Positions 32,922 through 43,503 of a stretch of DNA of 64,000 nt are shown in pieces. Both the position numbers and the translations under genes were made by a program. The notes under the pieces were generated by a model, which saw only the letters and a program-made list of their open reading frames with translations, was not told the DNA's origin and made no database searches. The stretch comes from Eutypella sp. D-1 (lineage: Eukaryota; Ascomycota; Sordariomycetes; Xylariales; Diatrypaceae): assembly GCA_023313575.1 (NCBI GenBank), contig JAJTTP010000016.1, positions 372,001-436,000 on the forward strand. The letters are read 5' to 3'. The stretch's first letter is position 1. Every line of letters begins with the position of its first letter.

Positions 32922-34821
32922 ATGACGTCGATCTCGGACGACGTACATCGGTGCCTCCGAGGCTTCGATGCAATCCCCGCACTTGGAAAGGAGTACAGCG
33001 GACCTGACCAAGCCGCCGTTGTACAACTGGGGAATGAGTATAGGCGATTCAGACTATGGTCAGCGAATATCGGTGCACATAGAAATGGGAGGAGTTCCCT
33101 AGAGTATCGATTGCGTGATTCATCCCATTTAAGGACGCATATAACCAAACTCCTCATGACACTAAATGAATCTCTGGAACAAGGTAATGTCTCAATCACT
33201 GCCACTAGACTGACTATGCAGCTGACGAATCTTTAATTAGTTATGACTTTCATCTCTGGTGAGGCATCTACGCAGGGAAATTGGTTTGAGGAGGAAGAGG
33301 ATGACTCCGATCTGGATTCCGAGAACCTTCCAGACATACGTGATCTGGGATTCGAATCCGAGATAGAACAAATGGTATCTAGCGTCCGAATAACGATCCA
33401 ATGCCTCTTCAGGCTTACCATAGCGATACGTAACCCCGCGCCACACGATATCCTGTCGGCTGGTAAGGAAATTACCGCATCCCGTTACGAACCATATGAC
33501 ATTCAACACGTCCTATCGAAGTTCCCAAAAGCGGATATAGATGTCACAATTCGCTTGGGGGTAGCTATATCGAGAAGGCGCGAATACTTCAACTACCGCC
33601 ATTCCCATCATGAAAAGCTTGCAGCGGGTCTCGATTTCGACGAAAATCGAACAGAAATGCAAAGCACGATCGCGTCCTCGATTCCATCCGCGTTTAAGGA
33701 TTCTAAAGCCACCGAGTCTGCGATAATATCGATGGACAAAGATGGATCTTCCGACGCGGGAGTCTCTGAAACTTCAGTTGCGACCACAGTCTCAGGATCA
33801 GGAGGGCTTAAAATCCCCCCAATCCCATACGAGTCCGCTGAGGGTGCCTTCGAATGTCCATATTGTTATATGTTGATCAGAGTCGCGGGTACACTGCAGT
33901 GGAAGTAAGTGAACCAAACTAAGCGTATTTTCCACACTCACAATTTACAGGAAACATGTCTATGCCGATCTTCGACCTTACATTTGTCTAGAAGCGGATT
34001 GCTCGTGGGGCGAAAGGCTTTTCGTGGATCGGCATGAATGGATGGAGCACAACCGGCAGAAGCATTGGACAACATGGACTTGCCCGGTGTCGTGTCAACA
34101 TTCATTTGACTCCACTAAGGAGCTCCTGCGGCACATTGAGAAACAGCATCCTGAGACAAATACAAGCGAGCCTGGCATTATTATTGAGATGTCCGCAATC
34201 AGAAAAGCGTTGAGCCAGCCCACGAACTGCCCTCTTTGCAAGGAAACGTTAGAATCCTCTAATGCATACCAGCGCCATGTAGGGCGCCATCAAATTGAAC
34301 TTTCCCTTTTCGCTTTACCGAGGAAGGACGAGGAAGATGATACCGTTGAAAACGATGACAGCGTTGAAAACGATGACAGCATTGAAAACGATGACAGCGT
34401 TGTTGAAAACGATGACAGCGTTGAAAACGATGACAGCATTGAAAACGATGACAGCATTGAAAACGATGACAGCATTGAAAACGATGATAGCGTTGAAAAC
34501 GATGATATCGAGGAACTAAGCTTATATGAACCTTTTGAACCGATGGACAATATGTCTGCGGCTGGCAAAGACTCGAGCAACGATAATCTCGAGTCCATGT
34601 TTCGCAGGAAAATGGATAAGGCAGCTGCGAAGGTGGAGGGGCCACGAATAGACATAGAGAATTTCCTTCGAGAATTTAACAGAGCATTTAACAGAGAAGC
34701 AGAGGTACGGACAGAGAAAGCCCAACGGGAAGCACAACGGGAAGAACAAGAAGAAATGGGGGGAACAGACAATGAGACTAAAAGCTCGGTTAATTCCGAA
34801 AGACCTGAGAAAGCAACGTGA
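32922..34821 (+). CDS. C2H2-type zinc-finger protein of the fungal NACHT/ankyrin-associated family, C-terminus truncated
   Basis: Three exons (32922-33183, 33241-33904, 33951-34821) give 598 aa with phase kept. The N-terminus (MTSISDDVHRCLRGFDAI) matches the helical start of a large fungal family. Zinc-finger blocks follow: CPYCYMLI...WKKHVYADLRPYIC; CSWGERLFVDRHEWMEH..KH; CPVSCQHSFDSTKELLRHIEKQH; and CPLCKETLESSNAYQRHVGRHQ, closed by the family's typical LSLFALP. Next comes a nine-unit acidic repeat (VENDDS) and a charged coiled region. The reading frame stops at 34819-34821, but coding-like sequence continues in the +1 frame, so the native tail is probably lost. Function in the family is not established; nucleic-acid binding and a link to NLR-type signalling are inferred. 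Divergent from the DUF7580 gene. Confidence 0.8.
34345..34506 (+). repeat. 18-bp coding minisatellite (nine units) in the C2H2 gene
   Basis: Units of GTTGAAAACGATGACAGC (first base G or A) repeat nine times, encoding [VI]ENDDS. The fourth unit carries an extra GTT, keeping frame. Near-identity of units suggests recent expansion and possible length variation between strains. Confidence 0.9.
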
Positions 34822-34984
34822 AGAAGATGGCAGAAAGGGGGTATAGGAAGCAGAAAAGAACGAGACGGGAGCTTTAACGGCTTTACCGAAAGAAATCAAG
34901 CGCATGAACGAAGTAAGACGGCAAAAGGAGATAGCCGACGAAGCTCTCCAGATAGCGAAGATGCAGTATCTAGAACCAAAATGA
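34822..34984 (+). pseudogene. Out-of-frame remnant of the C2H2 gene's C-terminal tail
   Basis: In the frame +1 to the annotated exon, sequence from about 34764 to the TGA at 34982-34984 reads as a charged helical tail (LPKEIKRMNEVRRQKEIADE, ending YLEPK) like the coiled C-termini of this family. It is cut off by an apparent one-base shift at a run of six G (34758-34763) and an internal TAG at 34844-34846. Either the gene has recently decayed at its 3' end or the homopolymer is a sequencing error; the internal TAG argues for real decay. Confidence 0.45.
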
Positions 34985-35828
34985 AGCACAAGACGATAGC
35001 TCGCAGGAAATAGGCAAGGGTTTGATTCCACCATCAAAGGGAGTCACTACTGAAGATCACGCAATCCGCCGGGCGTAGGTAAAAGATCCATCCATTCCAT
35101 TGAAATAATCGTTCACATCCATGAATATGGCCATAAAAGCTGTCGAATAATAAGGTGGCTGGGAGTCTTAGCGACCCACACCTATGGCCATACCTAAACA
35201 TGGTCACAGCTTTGTTTCCTTCTATAGATTCCTTTCTGGACATTAATATAATGTAACTATTTACCCCATAACTTACGTTAGTTTAATAAAAGCTGGACTG
35301 ATGGTGGTTGCTATGTAATTGGTGTGATTTGTGATTTATTAGGCTGCCATGACTATGGCCATACTTAACATCACTATGTGACTGGATGATATAGTGAATT
35401 GGTATAGTAAAATAAGTCATCCTTCCGTCCACCTCATTCACTCTGTGGATGTCACCTCATCTTTGCCCTTATTATGTATGTAATATTGGGTGGAGGCATT
35501 GATAAGGGCGAGCACCAATCAGTTTAAGTTGGAGTGACTGGCGCCTTGTTGAATTTGTTGCTACGGGCCTGGCCGGGCGATAAGCCTGACTTAGACATGA
35601 TTATAAATTGTAGTTTAGCGGAGATCGATATTCAGGTGGTGGCCTTAGACGCACGCGTATGACAATCAATGACATGTTGCGCTGTAGGCGCTTGAAAACT
35701 AATGGAGGCAAGGAAAGAGCGTGATAATGAGGCTCTTCGTATTTACAGCTTGATGCGACTTACGAATGCCAATATCAGTATCCTACCGCCTCACGCTCGC
35801 AGGAATGGGCAATGGTCCAGTTAACCTA
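34985..35828. other. Intergenic between C2H2 gene and hAT MITE
   Basis: 850 bp without a supported gene. The phrase TATGGCCATAC recurs at about 35183 and 35355 but does not define an element. Confidence 0.5.
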
Positions 35829-35836
35829 CAGAGCAT

Positions 35837-36298
35837 CAGGGGTGCAACTAACTGCACTATTGCACCGTGGTGCGCACCACTGCACTGCACTGCACTGGGG
35901 GTCCCCAGTGCAGTGGTGCAGTGCAGATATAACGCACGAAAATAGGTTGTCTAGCCCACTGTTAGTATACCCTATATATTTATATTGAATCACTAACAGG
36001 TGGCTAATGTGGTGGCTGGTAGTGGCTTAGTGGTTCAAAGGGAACCCTCCACCAGCCACACTTGCCACAGGTCTATCCAAGAATCACGTGATTGACCCAT
36101 ACGCTACCATAATAGCCACCATAATAGCCACCATAATAGCCACCTAATAGCCACCTAATAGCCACCAAAATAGCCCTGCAAAACACCAAAAATCTGTATC
36201 ACGATACCAATCTTGGGCTTCATCTTCCCCCCCCCCGGGCCACCCCACAACTGGCACTATTGCACCAGTGCAGTGCAGTGCAGTTAGTTGCGCCCCTG
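35837..36298 (+). mobile_element. hAT-type MITE, 462 bp, with 8-bp target duplication
   Basis: The ends are inverted repeats of 22 bp with one mismatch: CAGGGGTGCAACTAACTGCA on the left and CAGGGGCGCAACTAACTGCA on the right (reverse complement), followed by CT in both. The flanks carry a perfect 8-bp direct repeat CAGAGCAT at 35829-35836 and 36299-36306. An 8-bp duplication and a CAGGG terminus are the hallmarks of hAT elements. Subterminal GCACTGCACTGCACT repeats, a near-palindrome around 35876-35925 and an internal TAGCCACC array fit the subterminal transposase-binding repeats of hAT. No transposase frame is present. Confidence 0.88.
36107..36174 (+). repeat. 11-12-bp tandem array inside the hAT MITE
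   Basis: ATAATAGCCACC repeated about three times, then TAATAGCCACC and a degenerate copy. An inverted-sense counterpart (GGTGGCTAATGTGGTGGCTG) lies near 36000 on the left half of the same element. Confidence 0.75.
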
Positions 36299-36583
36299 CA
36301 GAGCATAGAAATTTGCAAACGTTGATGATGAGGAGCTGGGATTCACATGGTGTTATCGACGGTTAGGATGATAAGATTACGATGGTTACCACTCAGTCAA
36401 CGATCTCCACGCGGGGTTTCATAGAATATAATTAATTGCGCCAAGCGACAATGACGAAAGTCTTAAGGATACTTGTTGAACAATACAGGTACGCCTCTGC
36501 GTCCACCGACTCTCATGTGTACCTAGGTCCGCATCAACGATTAATCACTCCGTCCTCCGAACCCCCTCCGAATCCACAGTCAA

Positions 36584-37209
36584 TCAGAAACGGGTGTTGT
36601 TGAACTTAGAAGCTTGACTTGCTGCTACAAGGAAGCTGTCTGGGCCTGAGTAGTATACGACAGTAGCCTCGTCCAAGAAGCGCACATCGCGCGTGAAGTA
36701 CTCGCTGCCGAGGTCCAGGGAAGCCAGGAACATCAGCGTCTGTGATGCGGGCTTGGATTGGGCCATGGTCATGTTCCTGTTGAGACTCTGCCCAACCAAG
36801 AGCTTGGCACCGATAGGTAGGCTTGTAGGGTTCTCAGGTGGAAGTGAGAGGAAAGCAAATGCCCAGTTCGGATCGTCACAGGCGGCATATTGGACATCAG
36901 AGATGATAGTTGTGTTGAGGACGACTGGGTCGTCATTCGTGGTCGCGCAAGGGATCGCCTCCGCTGAGCCCGGAGGGCCGTCTGTGACCTGGAAGGAGAT
37001 CCTGCACATAGGCTGTCAGACGGGAGATCTTAAAGGCGGCAATAATACTCAAAGGTCAAGAAGTGTCGAGGGGCTGCCTACTTGCTGGGCAGGCCTGCCT
37101 GGTGTCTGATGCTGAGATCAGAGAGGAACCAGACGTGGGTTTCGTTGGTATGCACTGCGGTCGCTACCTCTAGGGCAGCGAAGTAGGCGAGAAAAGTGAC
37201 AGCCTTCAT
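36584..37209 (-). CDS. Small secreted glycoprotein of unknown function (effector-like)
   Basis: Two minus-strand exons, 37209-37082 and 37001-36584, give 181 aa (GTAGGC donor, GTGCAG acceptor). A signal peptide is clear (MKAVTFLAYFAALEVATA). The mature protein has four N-glycosylation sequons (NET, NTT, NMT, NNT), two cysteines (in IPCATT and AACDDP, possibly one disulphide) and an alternating polar/hydrophobic pattern suggesting a beta-rich fold. I recognise no family. Small size, secretion and location 280 bp from a transposable element are features often seen in fungal effectors; this is inference. It has no neighbour with an obvious functional link. Confidence 0.65.
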
Positions 37210-39769
37210 GTTGGAGGTGGTGATATTATCGTTTATGTGTATAAGAGGGTCTTAAATAGAGGCGAGGGTGCTGACTATCACTGATTTCCGGATACGAGGG
37301 TATAATGAGAGATTATCCGAATGCAAGAAGAAATGCGAGCAAGTAATACTGGGTTCAAGCGAGCGAGCGAGCGGGCGGGGTTCTGGGGAGGATGGAAGAA
37401 AATATTGAACGACAATGGGAAGATAGAAGATGGGATGTTTATGTTTATTGAAATACCAATCAGAGCAGAACCTTGATATAGCAGGTAAAGCGTCCATACT
37501 TGATAATGAGAAGGAGAGCCCCGTAATCCGTACATGTTGCGATGGAAGCTGCAAGTCTCTAGCTTACCTGCCTTGGCCCATCCACTAAATTTGGAAATAT
37601 CGTGATAGCAAACTCAAAACCTGCCTACATGTACCTAACTTCCTTTGAATGGAGTTGCCTCCCACTTCACGGTTCTTATTCTAGGTGGGAAGGACCTGCC
37701 TTTGGGTTTTATGATTGAAGCATACGAATTGCTGTCACGGTCAGTTGAGCCTCATCCCGGTGGGGCAATTATGCGGTAGGGAGGATCGGGGCTAGTAGAT
37801 CAGATAACGCTAAGTCCGGGGGTTCTAGGGGTATAAAGTATCTCTAGGGGATCCCCCGGCCCTGTAACTCGGTAGTGATCTCTTTCGTCTACATGCCAAT
37901 ACGATCCCTACCCTATATTCAACTTCGATCTTCTAAGAGCCGTAATTGCGCCTAACAGTATGCGATCTAGCTTTGTTTCACCTGTGGCGGGCTTTCTGGT
38001 ATATACTGATGTACATCTAAACTCACCACAAGCATGCAGATATCAGCGTGAAAGTGATATTTCGTGAACGCCAGTATTATAGCCATTAATAAAGCGCAGT
38101 TCTTTCACATACGACCATACCATCTGGAAAGCACGGGATCCCGTCCGCTCTCCCCTAGTTAAGCCAGATAGGGCCGGATTAGTAGTTGGGTCGGTGACGA
38201 CCAGCGAATCCCCGGTGTTGTATGTTTTTTTGTCACTAATTTTTTCTCAGCTTTTCTTGTTGCCGTTACACTCACAGTCCTACTGCAGTATAATATGGAG
38301 CGTTGTTATATTAACCCAGCATTAGTTACAGGGGCTTTGACGTCATGTGTAAGTGTTTTTTTGCATTATGTTACAGAGTTTTGCGTTTCCCACCTAACCT
38401 ACACTTGGAAGACGCGCCACAGATGAATTGAGCCACCCGTAAATAGTATGTGGTGGAATTCCGCCCTAAAAAAGACAACTGAAATTATTGTAACATTACA
38501 TAGAACCAAAGGCAGTAATGAAAAAAAAAAGGTTGTTGAGCATTTTTAACCCGTTTATATATATATATATATATATAACCGTGAGGAATTACGTCCTAGA
38601 TTAAGATTTTTAATTAGTTGCTTGCCTTTTCTTACTATTCCACTCTCTGCGCGGGGGGATTAGCCACTATTTTCTTCCCTGGAGCTTTTCAAAGTTGTCT
38701 TTGAATCCTTTTAGGCCCTGTGGGCCTTATTAATCTGTGGTGCGCTTTAACCGGATCCTATATGATCACTGGCTCCTGGGATAGTATGTAGACCGTCAGA
38801 CCAAGAACCTGCCTCTCAATTACGAACTCGCTGGAAACTACAGAATACTTAGATATAAAAAGCTAAATAAACAGTACTATAGATGATCGCGTTTAATAAT
38901 TAGAACATGTACATATGAGATGATGGAGCAGGATGGTTGGTGGGGTCTTTATGCTGTACTACAGCATTATTCAGGTAATGACGGCACCCTACCGGCTTTG
39001 GGGGTTGAGTTTTACAACCTACAGCCTCGACCAGAATACACCTATTGAAAAGCTCGAAGGCTTGTTATTTGTCAATTTTCAATGTGTGTAAAACAGAGTA
39101 TTGCAGCTCATCCCAGCCCCGGATGCGGTGCTACAAGCGTATACAAACCCAGCCTCAATATTCTGCATGATTTCTATGCGTGTCATATGTATGTCAGATA
39201 TCATTATATACGCCACACCCTTGGAATATCTACTTGTCCGGCTTTCACTGCAATGTGAGTTGAAAATAGCATCGAGCCTTGTGGTTCGGAGCGGATAAAG
39301 TTAGCTTAAGTCTTTAATACACCATGACTTACACATAAGTAAGTCACAGCGACGAATCAATTGATATGCATGGCACGGCCGAACGTCGTATATTTATGTA
39401 CACCAGTATGTCGTGCATGGGAGCAACGAACGTAGAGTTGGGGGGGGGTAAGGGAGCCACAGCGAGTCTGCATTACCGAATCGAGAGGTGACGCCCCCGT
39501 GTTTTACCTTGAAGCCCCCATTATATTCATATCGTATGCCAAAGGTGCAATGCCTGATGGCTGGCTACTTCTAAATCTAGATAATATCACATAGAGGCCT
39601 CTTTAACGTGAAGCTCGCAGTAAAGTTTCAACAGGTTATATACAGAAGCATGAAACCGCAGTTAGGCTCGACTCGAATGCCCATACTCTTGAATATACCT
39701 TATCAATCATTTGTCTCTACGACATGAACCGAAGTGACTCATAGCTATACACCTGGTGCTACGGAGACC
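37210..39769. other. Large intergenic region, no gene recognised
   Basis: 2.56 kb. It contains a (TA)n microsatellite at 38556-38577 and poly-A/T runs. No open frame with recognisable content, no inverted-repeat element and no RNA gene could be supported. Confidence 0.5.
38556..38577 (+). repeat. (TA)11 microsatellite
   Basis: Eleven TA units without interruption. Confidence 0.9.
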
Positions 39770-42069
39770 ATGCCTGAAGAGAACATTGGCTCGGGGCAAT
39801 ACCCCATCTACATTGGATTCTGGACGAACTGGTCTCGTGGGCGTGTTATGGGGTCCACGTTGACATTGAAACGACGAGATGCTGATCTCCTAATTGCGCT
39901 CATTGCTTTCTTTATAGCTTTCGTTGCAAGCCGTTTTTGGAGAGTCATTTGCTTCTCCTTCCACAGATACTACTCAACCTCCGGGCCCCAAGACGTTGTA
40001 TACCACCAACGCCAGGCCATTCTACGAAACTCTTTCTCTCCTACGGATGGATTTCGCCTTCTCTGCCACCTTATATGGACCAACCGCTTTTCCCGAAGCC
40101 GTTCAAAGTCACTCCCTACAGCTCTCATTGCCATTGTCTGCATCGGTACATTCACACTTGCTGGCGGCTATTCATCCCGCATTTCCACTGCAGTGGGAAA
40201 TGAAGTTTTGATCAAAAGTACACAATGCGGCTACAAAAACAATACAGTATCTATTAGTGAAGAAGAAGTCTGGACATTGATACCTTATTACGCAGAGGCG
40301 GTTGATAATGCCGCCAACTACGCCCAGCAATGCTATCTTAACGCAAGCGGCGGCTTGTTAGATTGTGGCCTTTTTGTATCGAAAAACTTACCTAAAGAGG
40401 TAGACCTTAAAGCACCTTGCCCTTTCCATGACGAGATGTGCAGAACCCCTGAAGGAAACATACGATTGGATACCGGCTACATCGATAGCCACCGGGACCT
40501 TGGGTTAAACGCCCCCAATGATCAGCGATTCCTATGGAGAAACGTTCTCCACTGTGCGCCCTTGGTCACAAGAGGATTCACTAGTCTAGACGGTTCGAAT
40601 AACACGCGTTACCATTACGGCAAATCGTTTTGGAGGGAAAGAGACGACAGCTATATGCATGTCGCTAAGTCATTAGGCGAACAGTACACGCGTACAGATA
40701 ATGGACTTGAGAATACGCATGTAAACTACGGCCTCGAGTAAGCATAATTCCAGCCGTATTGAAGTCTTGCTGACCGTGTACGCCCAGTGTCTATCAAGTC
40801 GAGGTGAAGAATAAGACGGCATTACCCGAAATCGCTGACTTCATGCCTATAGATCCTCTATTCCGAGGAGATGGAGGTCTGTGCATAGTTTTCCTCTCCG
40901 GCAATGGCGTGGTACATAGGAAGTCAACAGGTGACGATTGGTATCTTATTGACTCCATGCCCGTCAATTTAACGTTGTCGGCGGAAAACACTACATTTTT
41001 GCGGCCATCGCATCGGTTCTCTGAGCCAGCTTCTCCACTGGGGTGTGTTAATCAATATCAGTTCTGCAATAGTGGCTTACAAGGAACTCGGAGTTGTGGG
41101 CCACTGGCTAGCCTGCGTGATGCTATAGCCGGCGCTGGCCCCTTCTTCGACTTCGAGTATAGCGACCTAGACAAAGACATTACTAGATCGGAGACTGCAG
41201 CTCGTTTCAAATATTTCGTCAATCAGTTCTTCGAATCGGACAAATCAATCCGAGGCGTTTTGGGTCAGCTAGGCCCTACAAGCTTGGTCTCACAAAGAGG
41301 ACTGGCCGGTGGAATTCAAGGTGCCTTCGCACCAAATCAGTGGCAGCTAGACGTGACATATTGGCAGTCTATAACAATGGCACGGATGCAGGTTCTTATG
41401 ATCAACGCAGCTTATGGCCCTATAGATCCCATTGTCCGCGAATACCAAGTAAAATATACGGCCTCGGAGTATATAAAACTATGCGGCAGTCAGGTGTGTA
41501 ACTCGACCTCAGACGTGGACATATACTGACCAAGTTCTTAGAAAATCCGAAGTTCGGCTCATGCATCCCTAAGCGTCTTCGGCCTCTGCTTCACACTCGT
41601 AATCGGTGTATCCATTTCACTCGTGTCGTACCTGCTAGAGCCCATTTCTCGCTTTCTACATAGAAAAAAGGGATATGACCAGTACGCGCACCTAGAGTGG
41701 ACCAGCAACGCAACCTTACAGCTACGGCGCCTGGCCCATGAAGAAATTGGTATGGGAACATGGTCAAAAGGGACGGACCTGATCCCGACCACGAAGGCGG
41801 ACGAGCTACTAGGATGTCTTGATATTTCAGATGCACAGCATCCAGTTCTGCGTCGATTAGCACCCGAGGGCGACATGCCTAACCAGCCACCGTGTTTCCC
41901 TGAAATTTCAGAAGCATCACCTCCGAAAAGCCGACCAAAGACGAGTAGCACTACCCTCTACCCCCGAACTTCCTGTGAGGAAGGAGAAAGGAGCCACGAA
42001 GTGTCAGGTTCTCAAATTGTCGATGAATCGATCGGCCGGGCAATCGGATATCCCAAAACTCGGTCTTGA
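39770..42069 (+). CDS. Large fungal membrane protein with three transmembrane helices and big lumenal/extracellular domain
   Basis: Three exons (39770-40737, 40788-41493, 41542-42069) give 733 aa. The last intron is a short 48-nt one with a GTGTGT donor and an ACTGAC branch. The ATG at 39770 is chosen because the open frame upstream begins with GTG only. Membrane helices are predicted at about residues 29-55 (LLIALIAFFIAFVASRFW), 118-138 (ALIAIVCIGTFTLAGGY) and 567-590 (FGLCFTLVIGVSISLVSYLL). Between helices 2 and 3 lies a ~430-residue Cys-containing domain with several N-X-S/T sites. This matches a common but uncharacterised Pezizomycotina paralogue group, recognised by WTNWSRG, LTLxRRDADLLIA and YHQRQAILRNS. 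The cytoplasmic tail is short and polar. No function is known. Confidence 0.75.
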
Positions 42070-43503
42070 GAATAATGCCAATCAGCTAACTAGTCATTTC
42101 GAAGTCTTGACATTGTACAAAATTGTCTAGAACGGAGAGGAAAGCTGATTCAAGCATGGAGGTAGTAACGTCTATAAACTTCCCTGTTCTGATTGACGGC
42201 AGAGGTGATCAGCCCTAATGAATAAATGGTATGATTTATTTTAAAGTTATGGGATAATTTGATATTATAGGCATATGCGTGGCGTGGATAATTCGATATT
42301 TGCCAATCTACGACTTTCGTCGATCGTTGACCCGTCCTAGCTATCGTCGCATTATGGTCCTACATATACCAATACTGGAGGTGATATTTTAGGTGACATA
42401 GATAATAGTACCAGCACTCTAATTTGCGGGTCGATTTAGGATAGAAGATCGAGGGACAAACAGTATTTTGCTGCCGGTCTTGTAGTCTTTTACGTACATA
42501 CCTAAGTAGCAAGAAGACCGCGCAACCTCCATCATTCAAGTAGCGCTGCCCTGAAGAGCGCATATCAATTCATTTCGTGCCCGTGATTCGGCCTTCGGCC
42601 CTCGAGAAGAACTAATCACCATACGCGGAATTTCACATAAACATAAGCTATACCGTTTTCTGACTGTGTCTCACCTTGGGGTCTGCCACTATACTCTGTG
42701 ATTTCAAGGTAGTGCATACTGCATACTGCATAGGCAGGTACCTGCTTCGCACAACAGCACGTTTTGACTGGCTGAGAAATTTTCCCAATCATGTCATATA
42801 TGGGCACCCCGCAGACTTTTTTTTATTTTCCGGCATGTGATGGGGGTTATTCGGTGCATCATCCGAGATCACGCATATGGTGTCCTTACTTACACAGTAT
42901 GCATCTGTTCACCAGGCCTCGGATTGCCAACAACCACCCTCCCAGTAAGGACCCGCAGTGGGTTTACCAGGTATGGCCGTTGTTAACCGACCAATAACAT
43001 CTGCCGCAGGACAGCCCTGAATACCCGAGTAGGAAGGCGGGAACCAAGTGCCGCGATCCTTGCAGCCCACTATCGCGGGTCGTCGCATCGCATGGTTTCG
43101 TATAATAGCCTAGTGCTGTCTGCAGGGGATAGACTCCAAGGGCGGGGCTGTCTTGGGATCTCTTCCGCTGGCAATGCAGAGATATAGCAAGAGGGAGAAC
43201 GGTAGGTATGTCTTTCTTGTCATCGCGTCTTGCATTTGACTTAGCGCCAAGTTCATTCATATATTAAGGGGCGGCACAGTATATATCGCGACATTCCGAA
43301 CACCGCCGACGTCGCATTCCAGTCTTCTGGAGATCGTGGATCAATCATGATAATGAAAGACGTAATATATATCCTCGCAATGTCGCCCACTTCCCTGTGG
43401 CGATCACCTTGGTTCAATATGGATAGCAACGACCTCGAGTGAATAGTATCTCGCGCCTGACGCCGATCCCTTCTCTGAATCCCCGCCGGCATCCAACGCT
43501 ACC
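42070..43503. other. Intergenic, nothing recognised
   Basis: 1.4 kb between two same-strand genes; no supported gene, repeat or RNA. Confidence 0.55.
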
